Source: Pontederia crassipes (lineage: Eukaryota; Streptophyta; Magnoliopsida; Commelinales; Pontederiaceae). From it: a DNA stretch of 64,000 nt. The notes beneath the pieces are model-generated. The model did no database searches. It had not been told where the DNA came from and was given only the letters and a program-made list of their open reading frames with translations. A program made the translations under genes and the position numbers. Within the stretch, counting starts at the first letter, position 1; every line of letters starts with the position of its first letter. The stretch lies in the NCBI GenBank assembly GCA_030549335.1, contig CM060187.1, forward strand, positions 6,076,001-6,140,000, in the 5' to 3' direction. Shown here piece after piece: positions 25,038-37,000 of the stretch.

Positions 25038-28000
25038 CTGCCATAATAAGGGGGAAAATGAGAATCGGATTAATAATCGTGGAAGCATAGAGCAACGATG
25101 AGCAACCTACCTCTCAGCTTGTTTTGGAAAATGATGTGTACTTCGCGACGGAGATCTTCGATTTCCTTGGCGTAATCCTCTTCATTGCTTTCTATCATCA
25201 GTTTCTTAAAATTTTCTTCCATTCTCCCCAACACTGCATCCAGGAGGCAGAAATCGTTGAAGACTGCAGCATCTGTGGAACTGAGTTGGAGTAAACTCCT
25301 AGTAGCCAACAGAGCCTACATGAAACAAATGGACGAGGGATTAAGATTATCCTGGCACATTAATAACTTGCAATTCCCAATCACATCGTCTTTTTTTTTT
25401 TTCATTGAGTATTATGGCAAAGAAATACTGCAGCAGTAGTCAATGTTCAATCTTTTCTACTGTTCGAGATTGTCAATATGTAGTATATAAGTACCGCGAA
25501 TATATTGCAGACATAGTGTACAACCATCAAAGCCTACATAAAATGATAGTGAGCGTTGTGCACATAATGGCAAATTGGCAACACATACTACAGTGGTGAG
25601 TGAGCAGCAAGATCAATGTTCTCAGTTTACACACGTAAAAAATTTTACAGTATGAGACTAATCCTAACAAGGAAAAAATATCACTAGGGAAAGCCTAGAT
25701 TTGAAATTAAAGACTTCATATGTGGATCCTGAGAAAAAAATCCATGCACCGGTTTCACAGTTCATCTTTTAACCGTAAAAATACACAAGTTTGAGATGTT
25801 TTAAATCAATGTTAAACAATTAAGCTTCTTTTACAAACATGTTCTGATGACTTTCTTAGATAGCAGCAAACGGTCAGTTGTCTAATATATAGATGAGTCA
25901 CTGAAATCCGATTACCTAAATTTCATCTATAGATACTTTAGATCAATGTTTTTCTTTTTTGAGGGGAAAAAGGACGAGCACCAAGTTAGGATGTCATCCG
26001 TGTATATATATTACTGTGAGGAAAAAAGTACAAGTGTGAGCCCTCAAGATGAGAGCAGCAAAAGGAGGAAAATATAGCCTCTACCCAAATCCCCACTCTG
26101 AAGAAGGGTGCAGTGGTGTACAATAGCCTCAACATGGCAAGTCTCACAACAAAAAATAATCCGGTTGCTGTGAAGCCATATGGCCTAGGCACCGGCCAAA
26201 AAGGTCGCCTGACATCGTCCACTGCAGGCTCTGAGTGAGTGCCACAACGCCTCCGGTGAGGTAGGAGGACCCCCAGCAGCCGCATCCATACCTCATGAGC
26301 TACAATACAACCAAAGAATGAGTGCACAATGTCCTCCACCGCATCATCACATAAAACGCAGTGCATGTCAGCATGGGGTCCCCATCTCGCCCTATATCGC
26401 TAGGTGAGGATCCATCCATACCGCATAAGTTAAACAGTCAAGTTTCTTTTACAAACATGTTCTGATGACTTGAATTCTTAGATAGCAGCAAACAGTCAGT
26501 TGTCTAATATATAGATGAGTCACCGAAATCTGACAACCTAAATTTCATCGATAGATACTTTAGATCAATGTTAAACAATTAAGTTTCTTTTACAAACATG
26601 TTCTGATGACTTGAATTCTTAGATAGCAGCAAACAGTCAGTTGCCTAATATATAGATGACTCACCTAAATCTGATTACATAAATTTCACCGACTCACAAT
26701 ATCATAATACAAAAGGATTGTGATACCTACCTTCTCTTGAAGATCAAGGTCTGGGGATAACATCAAATCAACAACAGCTTTCAAAAAGTAACGATCACCA
26801 AGGAAAGGGAGACTTGCATTCTCTGAGTATAACTTGTAGTCAGCCAAGTCGGCAACTAAGAGAACAGTCTTTTTGACAATTCGAATGTCAATGCTAAAGT
26901 TGATCATTATCTCCTGCAACAAGAAAAAAAGTACTTACAATCAGCGCTGAAACATCATTCTATTTTGTAAAATATGCAACTCTGGGGAATATTTCACACA
27001 CATTCAAATATCTAACCTGAAGCATTATGTTTCCTCCTCCTGAACAGAACAATTGTTGACCAATTTCATTATTTCTAATTAAAGCTGAGATAGCATATAA
27101 TGCTTTTACTGCTTCCTCCACGAGCATCGAACTGACCATCTTCATTAATTCTGCTAATGCTCCAAGTTCAAGGATCTAACATAAATATTCGTTGTGATGT
27201 GGTTAGAAAGTTGCAAAATATTAATTAAATATTTTTTCCATTTTCAGTTCCTATTACTAAACAAATAGACAACAATCAATATTTGTGTTAAATAAGCCAG
27301 GTCAGAGAAAACAGATCGCTCAAAGTAGAGTCTAAACTTGTATAGTTATGAGAGCATCTTCAAGTCCGCACCATTGGAACACTACTACCCATTAAAATGT
27401 ATTTTTTTTCAGAAGGAAAGGATGGAGTAGATTAGAGGTCCAAGATGAGTAATCAGGGAATAATAGAGAAATATGCCTAGTGCCCTTAATTAAATACCTG
27501 CTCACCCTCTACGTCTGAGAAAGATTCTATGTGATATACATTTTTTTTACATAACCACTTTTTATATGGAATGGCTACGTCCTATAAAAAGGGACACTAG
27601 CCTGAAGCCAACACGGAAGACCCCGTCCCCCCTCTGAAGGTCTGATGATTGAAATTCAAACCTTGAGTCGAGAAATTGCATTGAAGGAGACGATGACCCC
27701 ATTGAGCACACCTGCCATTTTGGACAGAAGAATGCACGCTATGATGCATGCAATCTTCTGAGCTAAGAAGTAACCGATCCTTCGGAGACAGCATTGAAGA
27801 TATCTACCTACTTAGAAGATAAATTTGAACAACTTGGTGAACGCATGGCTGCACCTGGAGCCACTTGACATGCTTAAGATTCAATCTGCTAGCACCTGGG
27901 AACCATTTGATGAGGATGAACATAACTTTTCACTGGCAGAATTACTATTCAATAAAACTTAATTGGGCCACATGCTGACAGCCAAATAGCTACTTTCGTT

Positions 28001-31000
28001 TTCTATATTAGTGCCAACTTTTTTGGTGGACTTAGGATGCACTTGCTTGACTCAAAATAAGTTGTTTTCCAGGGAAAACAATTTCCATCCATTTGATTAC
28101 GTAGTAAATCTTAAATTAAAATTATATATTCCTTGTTTATATATATCAGGGACAGAAGCAGGAAAAAAATAAGGGGGGCAAAAAAATTCAAAAATAATAA
28201 ATATTAAAATATATATAGTAAATAATAATTATTTATAATATATGCTCTTAAGTTGTATCTAACCTAATTTGGGAGTTGGGGTGGGGGTGGGTGGGGGGGA
28301 TTTTGTGGGGAGCAAAATTGAATTTTTAACTTATAATTACATGCTATATATCTTCTAAAAAAATTACATACTATATAATTAGGATATGATCTGATAGGAT
28401 TAATACTACTGAAAGGTGTTCTGTATACAACTCATCAAACCAGAAGACCATTGAACAAGACTTTCCTAATTGCCAAACACAAGAAAACTTGGGAAAACAT
28501 TTTGTCGAGGAATATTTTCATCCAAACAAACACGTTAAGAGATATTTTCATGTGCAACTCTTCTCCACAAAGGACTGGCTATAAATATGTATGACTAGTG
28601 TCTGAACATCTTATTTTCCAACTATACAATTTCTGGAGGAGTTCTCTTTGTGCTTCTTTGTGAACTATGACTCAGCTGCAGGTAATAGTTAATAATGCTC
28701 GTTATTGTTTAATTCCACTGTCTAGTATTGATTCTTTTGCACGGGTTGCAACTGGGTCAACACTCCCATCTTAGGATTTCTTGACCTACACACAATTTTT
28801 TTCATTGCCTTTTTGCTTTTGTGATTGAAATCTTTTAAAAAAGTTTTTGACGAGGTTCTGTACCAATTCCCATTACCATCGAACTCCTCCCAATAACTGT
28901 GATGTGAAACCTTAATCCTACACCGATCAATTTTTTTTCAAGAGAAGAAAGGACGTTTACCAATGCGTGTAGACATCCTATAATTCATGTGGTATTAATT
29001 AAGTTGCAAAAAATGGAGACTACTATGTACAACCACAATTTCAAGGTAATAGTTAGTTCCTCACCCCTGAAAATTTATAGCTGACCATTAAACATTAACC
29101 ACACAACGCCTTTCACCCCTGAACATGCAAGAATTTCATCAGTGGCAAAGCTAGCTTATGATGCATAATATCAAATTACCTACCATCAAACCGGAAAAGA
29201 TTTCCAAACACTACTAGCCGAGCTCACATAACGAATAAGAGATTAGCTTAAAAAAGGGCACTGAGATGACTATCAATGTACAACAAAGATCATTTCAAGG
29301 GGCAGCCATTTGGCTATAATAGACCTCCATTTCTTGAATTGTCAGCATTTAGTCATGTTGTAAATTCTTGCACTTGAATCATAGAAAGTTCTTCTTTAAC
29401 TCCTTATTTCTTTTCCTCATATAGTCTCAAATAGAATAGTCTCAGGCTTCTTGTTTACATAAAAAAAAGGAAAAAACCTAGAACAAAAACAAAAGTCTTG
29501 CCTCACGTCGTATCTTTAAGCTCCCACTGCTCAGATTGCCTCTCTCTGACTGTCATATCACTGAGTTCCTAGCTTTGCATGCGCAGATCGCGCCTTTCCA
29601 TCTAAACGCCAGGGATGGATGGATCTGGCTCTTGGGACATTTCTCAACACATAGCATTTACCACCACCTTCTCATGAAGAGCATGATAACACAAGATTCC
29701 AGTATTGATTGTCTATTCATCTGGAGGTCACCCATGCTGCTCAAAGTAGGATCTTTGCCTGGCTTTTACGGTGGGGGGAGGATTCTTACAAGGGCCTACA
29801 GTGCACAATGGGTCCAAACTGTTGACACCACTTGCGCCTTATGTCATGCGGGCATGGAGGACAACGCCCACCTTTTCTTTCACTGTGATATTACCTCGGA
29901 GATATGGAGAGGGGTACACATTGCTAAGGTTGATCTTACGACACCGGATGCCTTTTGGAGTTCACTGCGAGCATTGTGCAGACACGGCAACCAGGGCTGG
30001 AGAGCGCCAGTGACATGGATTTTGACGGTCACCTAGGCCACTTGGCTACAGCACAACCACACCCTCTTTGAGGGGGAGAGATGTCATATAAAAAATTTGT
30101 ACATCATAACTCTTTTTTGCTTCATGAGTGGGGATTCAGATAGCCATGTATGTCACCTAGTAGTGTGGGTTCCTCCCTGGTAGGGGTGAGCAACATTACC
30201 AAATTAACCTAATAGACCGATTAACTGACTGGTCCATTATCCGTTTAACCGAACCGAATTATCCAATTTGATTTCAGTTCGGTTAATTGATAATGATTTC
30301 ATTAACCAAAGTCAATTGGTTCGATTCGGTAAATTAACCGAAATTCTAAATAAAAACCAAAATTAACCAATAAATAAAATAATATTTTTAATATATATTT
30401 TTATAATAATGTTTTTTTTGGAGAGAAAGGATGACTATCAAAGTTGTGATTGTCATCCATGCATGTGTATATATGTGTGAAATGGATGTCATATACAGAA
30501 AGGGGCTCTCAAGAAGAGAGCGACAAAAAAAGAGAGATGTACAATGTCCAAAACCCCACTCCCGAAAAAAAAAAAGAAATGTGGTATACAACACTCTCAA
30601 CCAGACATCGCTCCCCACAAAAAATGATCCATTATGCTTGAGCCAAATGGCCCAAGAACCGGCCAAAAAGGTCACCAACGATGCACGACAGCCCAGAATA
30701 ATGTTCATAAATTATATATGTTACTTGATATATTTTGCACGCTTTTTTTAATAACACATCTCTATATATATTTTATTTGGTTATTATTATTGTGTAATTA
30801 ATGTTATATGAGATATTTTTCCCTCTTTAATTTTTTTTCTTTATTTTTTACATGATTTATCTCTAAGGCTGCGTTTGGTACGGGAATATTGAGAGAACAT
30901 TAGTTCTCGAGAATTAATTAATTTGATAAAAAAGTTTGGGTTGGTGTTTGGATGAAAAAGTGTAATGATGAGATTTTAAAAAGTTGATGTGATGGATAAG

Positions 31001-34000
31001 TTTTAGTGGGTGTTTGGATAAAAAAAGGAGAACTAAGAATATAATTTATTATTTTATGAGGTATAATAAATAAGAATATGTTATTAATATTATATTTTAC
31101 GTAAATCGTTATATTATTAATATTATTTTTATTTATTTTGATTAAATCTTTTAAATATTATTAATATTATAATTTACATACATTTTAAGATCCAAATATA
31201 ATATACAACAACAACAAAGCCTTATCCCACTAGGTGGGGTCGGCTACATGGATCATACGACGCCATTCTGCATTCGTTGATCCATGTTCATGCGATTCGA
31301 CAGGGTTTTACGCTGGCTGTCGGGGCCTAACACAACCCTCCTCCTTTATCCGGGCTTGGGACCGGCTATAAAACATAGGCGGAGTTAAGATCCAAATATA
31401 ATATATTTTTTAAAAATAATTGAATAGTTTAATAAATAAGAATATTTATTAATTACTAGAACTAATTATTTTATAATTTTTAATTAATAACATTTAATAA
31501 ATTATGTTATAATATCCCTAAATTATGTTATAATAATGTATTAATTTATTCTAAATTACATATGCATACATTATAAAACAATTAAAAAAGTCAGAATGCG
31601 GCGCAGAAATTAAAAAAAAATAGAAATGTTCTTGCCTAGCAAGAACATTTGACGAGAACTTTTCGTAAAAAGTTCTCGTCAAAGTCACGTTATGTTCCCG
31701 TCACATAGATACGTTTGGCAGAACAATCGGAACATTTGATTTGTTCCGTGCTGCCAAACGCAGCCTAAATAATCTTTTGTGAAAAGTCCATTATACCCTG
31801 TTGCAAGTGTTACTTTATTTTTCTTAAAATACAACAACAACAACAACAATAAAGCTTTATCCCACTAGGTGGGGTCGGCTACATGGATCATACGATGCCA
31901 TTCCGCTATATTCGTTGATCCATGTTCATAAGATTCGACAGGGTTTTACGCTGGCTGTCGGGGCCTAACACAACCCTCCGCGGTTACTATGCAGCCATCA
32001 ACTCTGCCCTCCATGAGTCCTCTCGAGAACATCCAAAAGGTGTGAGATGTCCCCGCAAGAGGTAACTTACCTCTAAGGCCACAAGGCCACATAAAGCACA
32101 TGTAATTTCAGTGTTGGGCGCCCATCTCACCTAGTAGACACGACGCGGAAGCAAACAAAGGCCTGATTTTTGAGTGACGTATGAAACCTCTAGATAAATC
32201 TACAGTCCCTACTGAGGCTGATCAGAATGATGCTCTAGAAGGAAAATAAATGCTGCAGGCAGAAAAGCATCCAGCCATCCCTCTTGGAGGCATCAGGTTG
32301 AAAGCCGTATATCCTATCATGCACGGCTAGTAGCTCCGAGATGCATTGATATGAGAGGTGAGCCTGGAACAGTGGGGTCTATGCCCCCCACCTGATCCTC
32401 CAACAATGGCCATGTCTTTGTGACTTGATGCTGCCAGGTTCCTCATTAGCATCATAAGCCTAGGGAAGGAGGCTGCTAGCGTGCCACTGGATGGCCACTC
32501 ATAACTCTAGAACGAGAAGGCATCTAGGGGTGTTCACGGGTCGGGTTGGACCTGACCCGTGAACAAACCCTACCCAACCCGACCCTCGGGTTGGGTCGGG
32601 TGGTTGGGTTACCCAACCACCACCACTTTTTCATATTATTTAATATAAAAAATAATTAATATATATTTTAAATCATAAAATAACTTCTCCAAATATTTAA
32701 CAATTATTTCCATATGTAAACTATTTTATTTAATATTTTCACATTTTAATTCAAATATTTAACAATTATTTCCATATGTAAACTCTAGAACGAGAAGGCA
32801 TCTAGGGGTGTTCGCAGGTCGGGTTGGACCGGGTTGGTTGGTTGGGTTACTCGATCACCACTTTTTTCTTTTTCTAAAAAAAAAATCTTACTTTTTCATA
32901 TTATTTAATATAAAAAATATTAATTTTTTTAGAAGGGAAAGGATGACCACCAGAGCTTACGGTTGTCATCCACGTATATATATATCAGTAAAAGATATCA
33001 GCATGTACAGGTAAAGTGCTCTCAAGAAGAGAGTGACAAAAATATGGAAAAGGCTACCCAAAACCCCACTCCCGAAGAAGAAATGAAGAGTGGTGTACAA
33101 TGTTATCCACCTGACATCTCCCCCCCCCCCCCCAAAAATGGTTCGGTTGCGCTGGAGCCAAATAGCCCATGCACCGGCCAAAAACGCTGCCAAAAAGAAT
33201 CTCCATCGCTGCCTCTGCCTCCCATGAATCCGAAGAGACTGCCAAAATGCATCCGCTGATGCTGGGAAGCCATCCAAAAAGACCATCTGTGACCACACCT
33301 GTCGAGATATAGAGCATCCAAAAAATAGGTGGCCAACATCCTCCTCTGCCTCTCCACAGAAAACGCAAGATGTGTCAGATAAGGGGGCCCATCTCGCCCT
33401 ATATGCTCTCGTGAGCACCCGTCCACGCTGCAGGAGCCAAGCAAAGATCCTGACCTTTAGCGGTACTCTGGAGTGCCATAAGCAGCTCTGAGCGCACAGA
33501 TACCAAGGGTTCCGGAAGAAACCGATGGTAGAGACTACGTGCCGAGAAGGAGGCTGAATCCCATATCCACCCATCCGTCCTAGAGGAGTCCGGCCGTAAG
33601 ACTGCAATCCTCTGATGCAGTGATAATAACTCATGAATCCTCTGGTCAGATAACGAAGAGCTGAAAACTGGAGTCCACGAACCCGTGCCTGGACCACCAA
33701 CCTCAGACCAAGACTCCGCAACGGTGGCCTCGGGATGTGTCGCCAAAGCCCATAGCCGAGGAAAAGAGACCGCAAGAGGGCTGATAGGATGCCACTCATG
33801 ACGCCAGAATGAGAAATCCTCCCCCGATCCGAGCATGGGGGTCATGAACGGGCGCACCACGGGGAAAAGAGCTGCAACACCACGCCAAAAGGATGAGGCC
33901 CCCTGCGGTAGAATGGGCCTAGACTCCCAGGACAAGTCTCGACCATAACAAGCGAGAAAAACCTCCTGCCAGAGACTACGGTTAGGTCCCATGATCCGTC

Positions 34001-37000
34001 CCACCCACCGGGCAAGTAAAGCCCGATTGGTGAGGCATAAGTCCCGAATGCCTAGACCGCCCTGAGATGTGGGCCTGCAAATATCTTGCCAAGCCACTAA
34101 ATGAACTCGACGCTCCGGACAGGTCCCCTGCCAAAAAAACCTGCTCCTTAATGTATCAATCCGTCTCACAATCTGCGCAGGCATCCTGAAGACCGACATG
34201 AAATATATCGGTAGCGCAGAAAGAACCGAACGAAGCAAAATGAGACGCCCGCCACGTGGTAATAGCCTCGAACTTCACCCCTGAAGACGATGCTCCAACC
34301 GCTCAATGATCGGGGTCCAACCCCGAGAAGTAGTGTGACGGTCGGAGAGGGGGAGGCCAAGATATGTAATCGGAAAAGTATCGATGGCAGTATGAAGCTC
34401 CCCTGCACAACCATCCGCCTCCTCCGTGCTCATGCCGAAAGGTATAAATGAAGACTTAACATGATTGATTTGAAGACCAAAAACCTCCCCAAAAAGCTCC
34501 ACCAAAATGGCAACCCGTCTGGCCTCCAGCTCTGAACCCTCCACAAAAAATATAGTATCATCCGCATACTGAAGCATAGGAACCAAACTGCCGGCGAAGC
34601 CCCTAAGCAAGCTAGCCTGACAAGCGACCTGAGCACATCTAGCAAGGCCATCAACAGCAATCACAAAAAACATAAGGGCGAGAGGACAATCCTGGCGAAC
34701 GCCCCTCTGAGGTTGGACCCAGCCACCTGCTAGAGCCCCGTTGAGTAGGATCGAGAATGAGGACTGGTAATGCAGCGCTTCATCCAAACGATCCAGGACT
34801 CCGGAAATCCCCTGAGCTGTAAAGAATGCCATAGAAAATCCCATGAGAGAGTATCATAAGCCTTAGCAAAATCTACCTTCCATAAGAAGGCCCGCTGATC
34901 GGTCCTCCTCCACCGGGCGACGATCTCTGAAGCCATAGTGAAGCTGTCAGTGATAGAACGACCGCGAATGAAGGCCGACTGAGCTGGATGAATGATGTCC
35001 GGAAGGACCTCCCGCAACCGATTAGCCAAGACCAAGGTATATGGCATTGGATATGGCTATCGGTCTGAAGTCTTCGACTCGCTCTATTGGAGTACGCTTG
35101 GGCAGCGTGAAAAGTAAGAACCGATTGAGGCGCTCAAAGACCTGATTCCCCTGGTGAACTCCCGAATCACTGCCATCACATCCTGACGCACCACCAACCA
35201 AAACTCCCTGTGGAAGAAGATAGTCCGGACCCGGTGCATCATCGCCATTGAGGTCCCGAAGTGCCTGGGTGACCTCGGCCTCAGAAATGTCCTGTGATAA
35301 GAGAGAAGAGTGAGCATCAGAAATTTGGGGGATAGCCCCGGGGGACCACCTCCATGGACTCGTGGGCCTCCGCCTGGAGAACTCCCGATGAAAGGATGTA
35401 ATGCTGCCCCGACATGCTGGTGGCCAGAGAAAAGCTGCCCTTGAACCTCAAGTCGATCAATCCTGTTCGCCCGCTGGCGTGAACTCGCATAAAGGTGGAA
35501 AAAACGTGTTGGCATCTCCCTCCCGAAGCCAAGTCTGCCGGGAGCACTGCCTCCACTAGATTTTCACCAGCCTATTCTCATCCTGAATAACCTCCTGAGC
35601 CTGCCTCCGCTGAGCCACCTCAACCTCAGGAGATGGCGAGAGTCCTCCCTGTCATACCGTGCGATGATACCCAAAGCCTCAGTCCTCCTCGCATCTCGGG
35701 CCTCTCGAATCTGCCTCCGCAGGTCCCGGAGGAATAGTCACAGGCCGTGCAGCCGGAAAGCGAGGGTCCTCGCTGCCGTGTCTGAAGCCGGGATACTGTG
35801 CCAGAATGCAGCCACCCGGTCTCGAAATCTGTCCTCCAGTAGCCATGATCGCTCAAAACGGAAGAGGGAGCGCAAGGTCTGCCCATCATTGGACCGCCAC
35901 AAGAGAGGCGTATGGTCCGAGAATGGCCTATCCAGTGGCTGGACGTCTGCCAACTGGTGGGCCTCAGCAAGCTCCAATGATCCGAGAAATCTATCCAGTC
36001 GTGATCTAGAAGTAGGCACTACCGTGCTCCGCCATGTGAATCTACAATTCGTGGCCGGGAAGTCGACCAACGAATGAGAATCCAAGAAATCTCTAAAATC
36101 CACAGCCCCGAAGTTCCTCCCCATCCGATCAATGGGACGATCCTCCATGTCAAGAGTGACATTAAAACCTCCCCCGATCAGCCAACGGGCATCCGGGAGG
36201 TGCAGGCGCACATCCGACAATTCCTCCCACATGGTGGCCCTTAGAGACTCCGAACACGGACCATAGACACAAGAGATGAGGTAGGTGGAGCCCTCAGCAC
36301 GGTGTCTCAAGTGGGCCGACATCGAGAACCTGCAGATCCAAGAGTCCTCCAATGTGAAAAGGTCATCCCGCCAGCCAATGATACAGCTCCCAGACCGACC
36401 AACGGAGCTGAGGGAAATATGCTTCGAGATGCGTGAACCATTGTTCCCACATGGGCGCGCTAGTTTCGTCTCCTGGAGGAGAACCACATCGATCTCCCAC
36501 TCGCGCAAATATCGGCCAAGAGTTCGGCGTCTCCCCAGATCGCTAAGGCCGCGAACGTTCCAAGTAAAAACCTTCATAAGGACACCGTGTCCATCCCCCT
36601 GGTGGGCGAGATCCTGCCCACAGATATCCTCCTCTTTGGGATATTTCTAGCACAAGTCAGAAGACACCGAGCTGGACGGTGGGCGCCTGTAGGCTCGGGG
36701 CTGGGCATCCACTCCCCGAGTGGCGAGTTGGTTGGCGACCATGCCACCGGTAGAAGGAGATGCGAACAGGTGAGCTAGTGACAGGGGAGAGGCATCTGAC
36801 GCCGACGGGTTATGAGGGGACTCCAAGAGGCATCGGTGAGGGAGGGGCACGTCTGTGGTCGGCGAGGCGAGGGGTCGGGATGAGGTGAGCGGTTGGCACC
36901 GGAGCAGGAGGGGGACGCAAGGGGGGTCGCGGTCCCGCATAGAAGAGGTCGTATGCGGAGGGGAGCAGTGTGGAGAGCTGGCGTTACGGGTGGTAGGGCT

